Shown here: in pieces, positions 62,213 through 64,000 of the stretch
Layout: every line of letters begins with the position of its first letter
Numbering within the stretch: the first letter of the stretch is position 1
NCBI GenBank assembly: GCA_964537055.1
Contig: CAZHYV010000005.1
Span: 62,001-126,000, forward strand
Direction: 5' to 3'
DNA length: 64,000 nt
DNA from: CAZHYV01 sp964537055
GTDB taxonomy: Bacteria > Myxococcota_A > Polyangia > Palsa-1104 > JAEUJZ01
Made by a program: the position numbers and the translations under genes
Notes under the pieces: model-generated
Databases searched by the model: none
What the model was told of the DNA's origin: nothing
What the model saw: the letters and a program-made list of their open reading frames with translations, nothing else

Positions 62213-62626
62213 ATGAAGTTTGACCTAGATCAGTTGCTAGAGGCGGCAAAAGAGGCACAGCTCATGTCGTACTCGCCCTATTCGCATTTTCCCGTGGGCG
62301 CCGCTGTCTACACAAGCGATGGGCGGATGTTTGTGGGAGCCAATGTAGAGAACGCCTCCTACGGCTTATCGGTGTGCGCCGAGCGCAACGCCATCATGCA
62401 AGCTGTCTTGGCCGGAGCAAAAGAGATCGTTCACATGGCCATTGTCACAAACGCCTCCCCCCCTGCCCTCTCCTGTGGCATGTGTTTACAGGTGACCGCC
62501 GAGTTTAGCAAAGATTGCAAGATCATTTCAGCCAACCCTCGGGGTGAAGTCACTCATACCTCGCTCGCAGAATTGTTTCCTTCCCGCTTTACTTTTCAAA
62601 AAGAAGCAAGTATTCGAAAAGAATAA
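62213..62626 (+). CDS. cdd: Cytidine deaminase
   Basis: CDD converts cytidine and deoxycytidine to uridine and deoxyuridine for phosphorolysis by DeoA. The 137-residue protein shows the zinc-deaminase motif CAERNAIM (zinc cysteine and catalytic glutamate) and SCGMCLQ, with both further zinc cysteines; the usual PCGxCRQ has Ser and Leu in place of Pro and Arg. GTFPVGAAV-type substrate motif (HFPVGAAVYT) is present. GGAGCATGC lies just upstream. It completes the pyrimidine salvage set. Confidence 0.93.
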   Translation: MKFDLDQLLEAAKEAQLMSYSPYSHFPVGAAVYTSDGRMFVGANVENASYGLSVCAERNAIMQAVLAGAKEIVHMAIVTNASPPALSCGMCLQVTAEFSKDCKIISANPRGEVTHTSLAELFPSRFTFQKEASIRKE

Positions 62627-62642
62627 TCGGTGAGGAATTTTC

Positions 62643-63590
62643 ATGAAGCCAGCATCAACCGGGCACCCCTTTACAGGCCACCTCTTTCTTTTGGCTTTTG
62701 TGCTCTTTACTGCTGTGCAAGATACCTACCTGGGCAACCTGCTCCAAAAAGAGCAGCCGATGGTGGTCATTGCAGCGACGTACGGCTTTGCCATGCTCTT
62801 TTTTCTGGCGCTTGAATTCAGGTCCTTACCTAAATTAAAACAGTTGATCCGACAGCATGGACGCACCCTTTTATATTTTAACATGACGACTTTGTGCAGC
62901 CTGGGGGCCATCTTCTTCTCACTTATGTACATCGAGCCTGCCATTGCCAGCATGATTTCGTTTTCGCTTGGACCGATCATTGGGGCTTTTGGCTGGCGCT
63001 GGCTACGCCCCCAAAGTCCGATTCTTCGGTCAGAAAAGGTGGCATCCGCTGGAGTATTCCTGGGATTGCTGATTCTGGTGGTTGCCACCTTGCGAGGAAA
63101 GAGCTCGATTGCCTTTTCTACAAAAAAAGCAGCCTTTCTTGGAATTGCCTTTGCTGTGATCTCATCGCTTGGAGCCGTAGGGAGTACCTTTTTATCAAAG
63201 CGACTGAGCGAGCATGGGGTGGGCACAAGCACCATTATGTCGGTACGGTTTTTCCTACTCACCCTGGTGGGTGTTTTCTTTTCTCTCTTTTCTGGGAAGA
63301 TCCATGCTCCCTTAGGAACATTTCTTGTGATGATGGTTCTGCTCAGTATCGGGACCGTGATTATTCCGATGTTCCTTGTCCAAAAGGGGCTAGAGCGTTC
63401 CGAACCCATGACCGTCTTTTTGATCCTCCCAACCACACCCGTCTTTGTCTATCTGCTCCAAATGTTTGATCCCCGATTGCATCTTTCTTGGATGACCCTT
63501 TTGGGGATTGGCATTAGTCTTGCCTCTTCGGTGCTGGGGATCTGGGGACGTAAACAAATGAACCCCTCCCTGAAATTGGAAAATAAATAA
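62643..63590 (+). CDS. DMT-superfamily transporter (EamA-type)
   Basis: The 315-residue protein has about ten membrane helices arranged as two EamA repeats, with the second beginning near residue 160. Members export or import small metabolites, often amino acids or nucleotides; no substrate can be assigned. It follows cdd by 16 bases and could be co-transcribed with it, making a nucleoside-related substrate possible but unproven. Confidence 0.85.
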   Translation: MKPASTGHPFTGHLFLLAFVLFTAVQDTYLGNLLQKEQPMVVIAATYGFAMLFFLALEFRSLPKLKQLIRQHGRTLLYFNMTTLCSLGAIFFSLMYIEPAIASMISFSLGPIIGAFGWRWLRPQSPILRSEKVASAGVFLGLLILVVATLRGKSSIAFSTKKAAFLGIAFAVISSLGAVGSTFLSKRLSEHGVGTSTIMSVRFFLLTLVGVFFSLFSGKIHAPLGTFLVMMVLLSIGTVIIPMFLVQKGLERSEPMTVFLILPTTPVFVYLLQMFDPRLHLSWMTLLGIGISLASSVLGIWGRKQMNPSLKLENK

Positions 63591-63596
63591 GAGCTC

Positions 63597-63624
63597 TTGA
63601 AAATTTTCGGCAAGGCATTATAAT
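63597..63624 (+). promoter_or_regulatory. Predicted promoter of the terminal lipoprotein gene
   Basis: TTGAAA (63597-63602) and a perfect TATAAT (63619-63624) are spaced 16 bases in the 132-base gap after the transporter gene. It would give a leader of about 90 bases before the ATG at 63723. Confidence 0.65.
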
Positions 63625-63722
63625 GTAAACCAATGTAGGTTTTTATAGAAAGAGGAACTTTTTTGTTTAGCAGCGTCTATAAAATTTACTGATAAGAACT
63701 TATTCGTCTATCAACGGAGAAA

Positions 63723-64000
63723 ATGAAAATGAAATTACGTATTTTAACAGGGGCACTTTTGTCCATCGGTTACTTCGCCTGTGCGAGTACCCCTGACATT
63801 AAAGAAAGAGTTGACGAGAATTGGTATAAGGCAACTGCAGCAGAAACGAAGTACCGTGAGGAAATTGATAAAATCGATAAGAACAGTGATGCTGGGTGCG
63901 ACCGTAATAAGGACCCTAAGGACAGAACTCCGATTTGTAATACAGCGCTAAAGAATTTAGATACTGTTCTGGATATAAAAAAGGCTTGTACTGATGCCCA
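63723..64000 (+). CDS. Putative lipoprotein, N-terminal fragment
   Basis: The reading begins MKMKLRILTGALLSIGYFACAS, a signal peptide with lipobox YFAC, and runs off the right end of the window after 92 codons. The visible mature part is charged and contains two cysteines. GGAG lies close upstream; a second ATG two codons in has better spacing. No family is recognised. Confidence 0.7.
   Translation, partial: MKMKLRILTGALLSIGYFACASTPDIKERVDENWYKATAAETKYREEIDKIDKNSDAGCDRNKDPKDRTPICNTALKNLDTVLDIKKACTDA

Noticed and set aside
62726..63436. Open 236-codon minus-strand frame opposite the DMT transporter
   Set aside because: It is a shadow of the transporter gene, with arginine/proline-rich content and no start support.
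1..64000. CRISPR arrays, rRNA genes, intact insertion sequences or prophage genes
   Set aside because: No regularly spaced repeats, no rRNA-like sequence and no integrase or phage structural genes were seen on either strand.

Overview
The window comes from a Gram-negative bacterium. It carries a Tat system, many type II signal peptides with lipoboxes, a LolCDE/MacB-type exporter and a proteobacterial-style tRNA-secE-nusG-rplKAJL-rpoBC block. The gene families and order (ABC-F EttA, TatB/TatC, RNase E/G, FG-GAP lipoproteins, tRNA Thr-Tyr-Gly-Thr, rpmG, tRNA-Trp, secE) fit a deltaproteobacterial or myxobacterial lineage. The moderate-to-low GC, tight packing, salvage-oriented nucleoside genes and missing str/S10 genes suggest a reduced, host-associated member, perhaps like Candidatus Pajaroellobacter. 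That placement is inference only; no search was possible.

Positions 1-24044 are one almost continuous minus-strand block of information-processing genes. In transcription order it runs: promoter, tRNA-Thr(TGT), tRNA-Tyr(GTA), tRNA-Gly(TCC), tRNA-Thr(GGT), rpmG, tRNA-Trp(CCA), secE, nusG, rplK, rplA, rplJ, rplL, a strong hairpin, rpoB, rpoC; then a second promoter and rpsL, rpsG, tuf, rpsJ, rplD, rplW, rplB, rpsS, rplV, rpsC, rplP, rpmC, rpsQ, rplN, rplX, rplE, rpsN, rpsH, rplF, rplR, rpsE, rpmD, rplO and the start of secY. Three expected genes are absent from their usual slots: fusA (between rpsG and tuf), rplC (between rpsJ and rplD) and a second tuf (between tRNA-Thr and rpmG). The remaining EF-Tu has a strikingly non-canonical switch I loop.

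Positions 24093-35858 hold mixed single genes: a carboxypeptidase-regulatory-like lipoprotein, a type IIA topoisomerase A subunit, a zinc-ribbon protein, a small lipoprotein, dCMP deaminase, a DUF882/M15-type peptidase, RNase E/G, TatC/TatB and MutM.

Positions 35914-41610 form an efflux island: a PadR regulator behind a promoter with a near-perfect 26-bp palindrome, a translationally coupled 14-helix MFS pump, then an HlyD adaptor, an ABC permease and an ABC ATPase. Next come a START-like membrane protein, a decayed ISAs1-type transposase (42285-42775), two membrane proteins of unknown function, a sodium:solute symporter and EttA.

Positions 47878-64000 combine envelope lipoproteins with a nucleoside-catabolism set. 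deoC-deoB and deoA/pdp-punA-cdd together would convert (deoxy)nucleosides to bases plus acetaldehyde and glyceraldehyde-3-phosphate. The two halves are separated by a tandem pair of large FG-GAP beta-propeller lipoproteins and an AAA_14/DUF4143 ATPase. A DMT-family transporter and a truncated lipoprotein gene close the window.

Several single genes have no Shine-Dalgarno sequence and a -10-like box only about 6-12 bases before the start codon, suggesting leaderless mRNAs. No CRISPR array, rRNA, prophage or intact insertion sequence was seen. There is no stretch over 300 bases without a gene other than the transposase remnant region.
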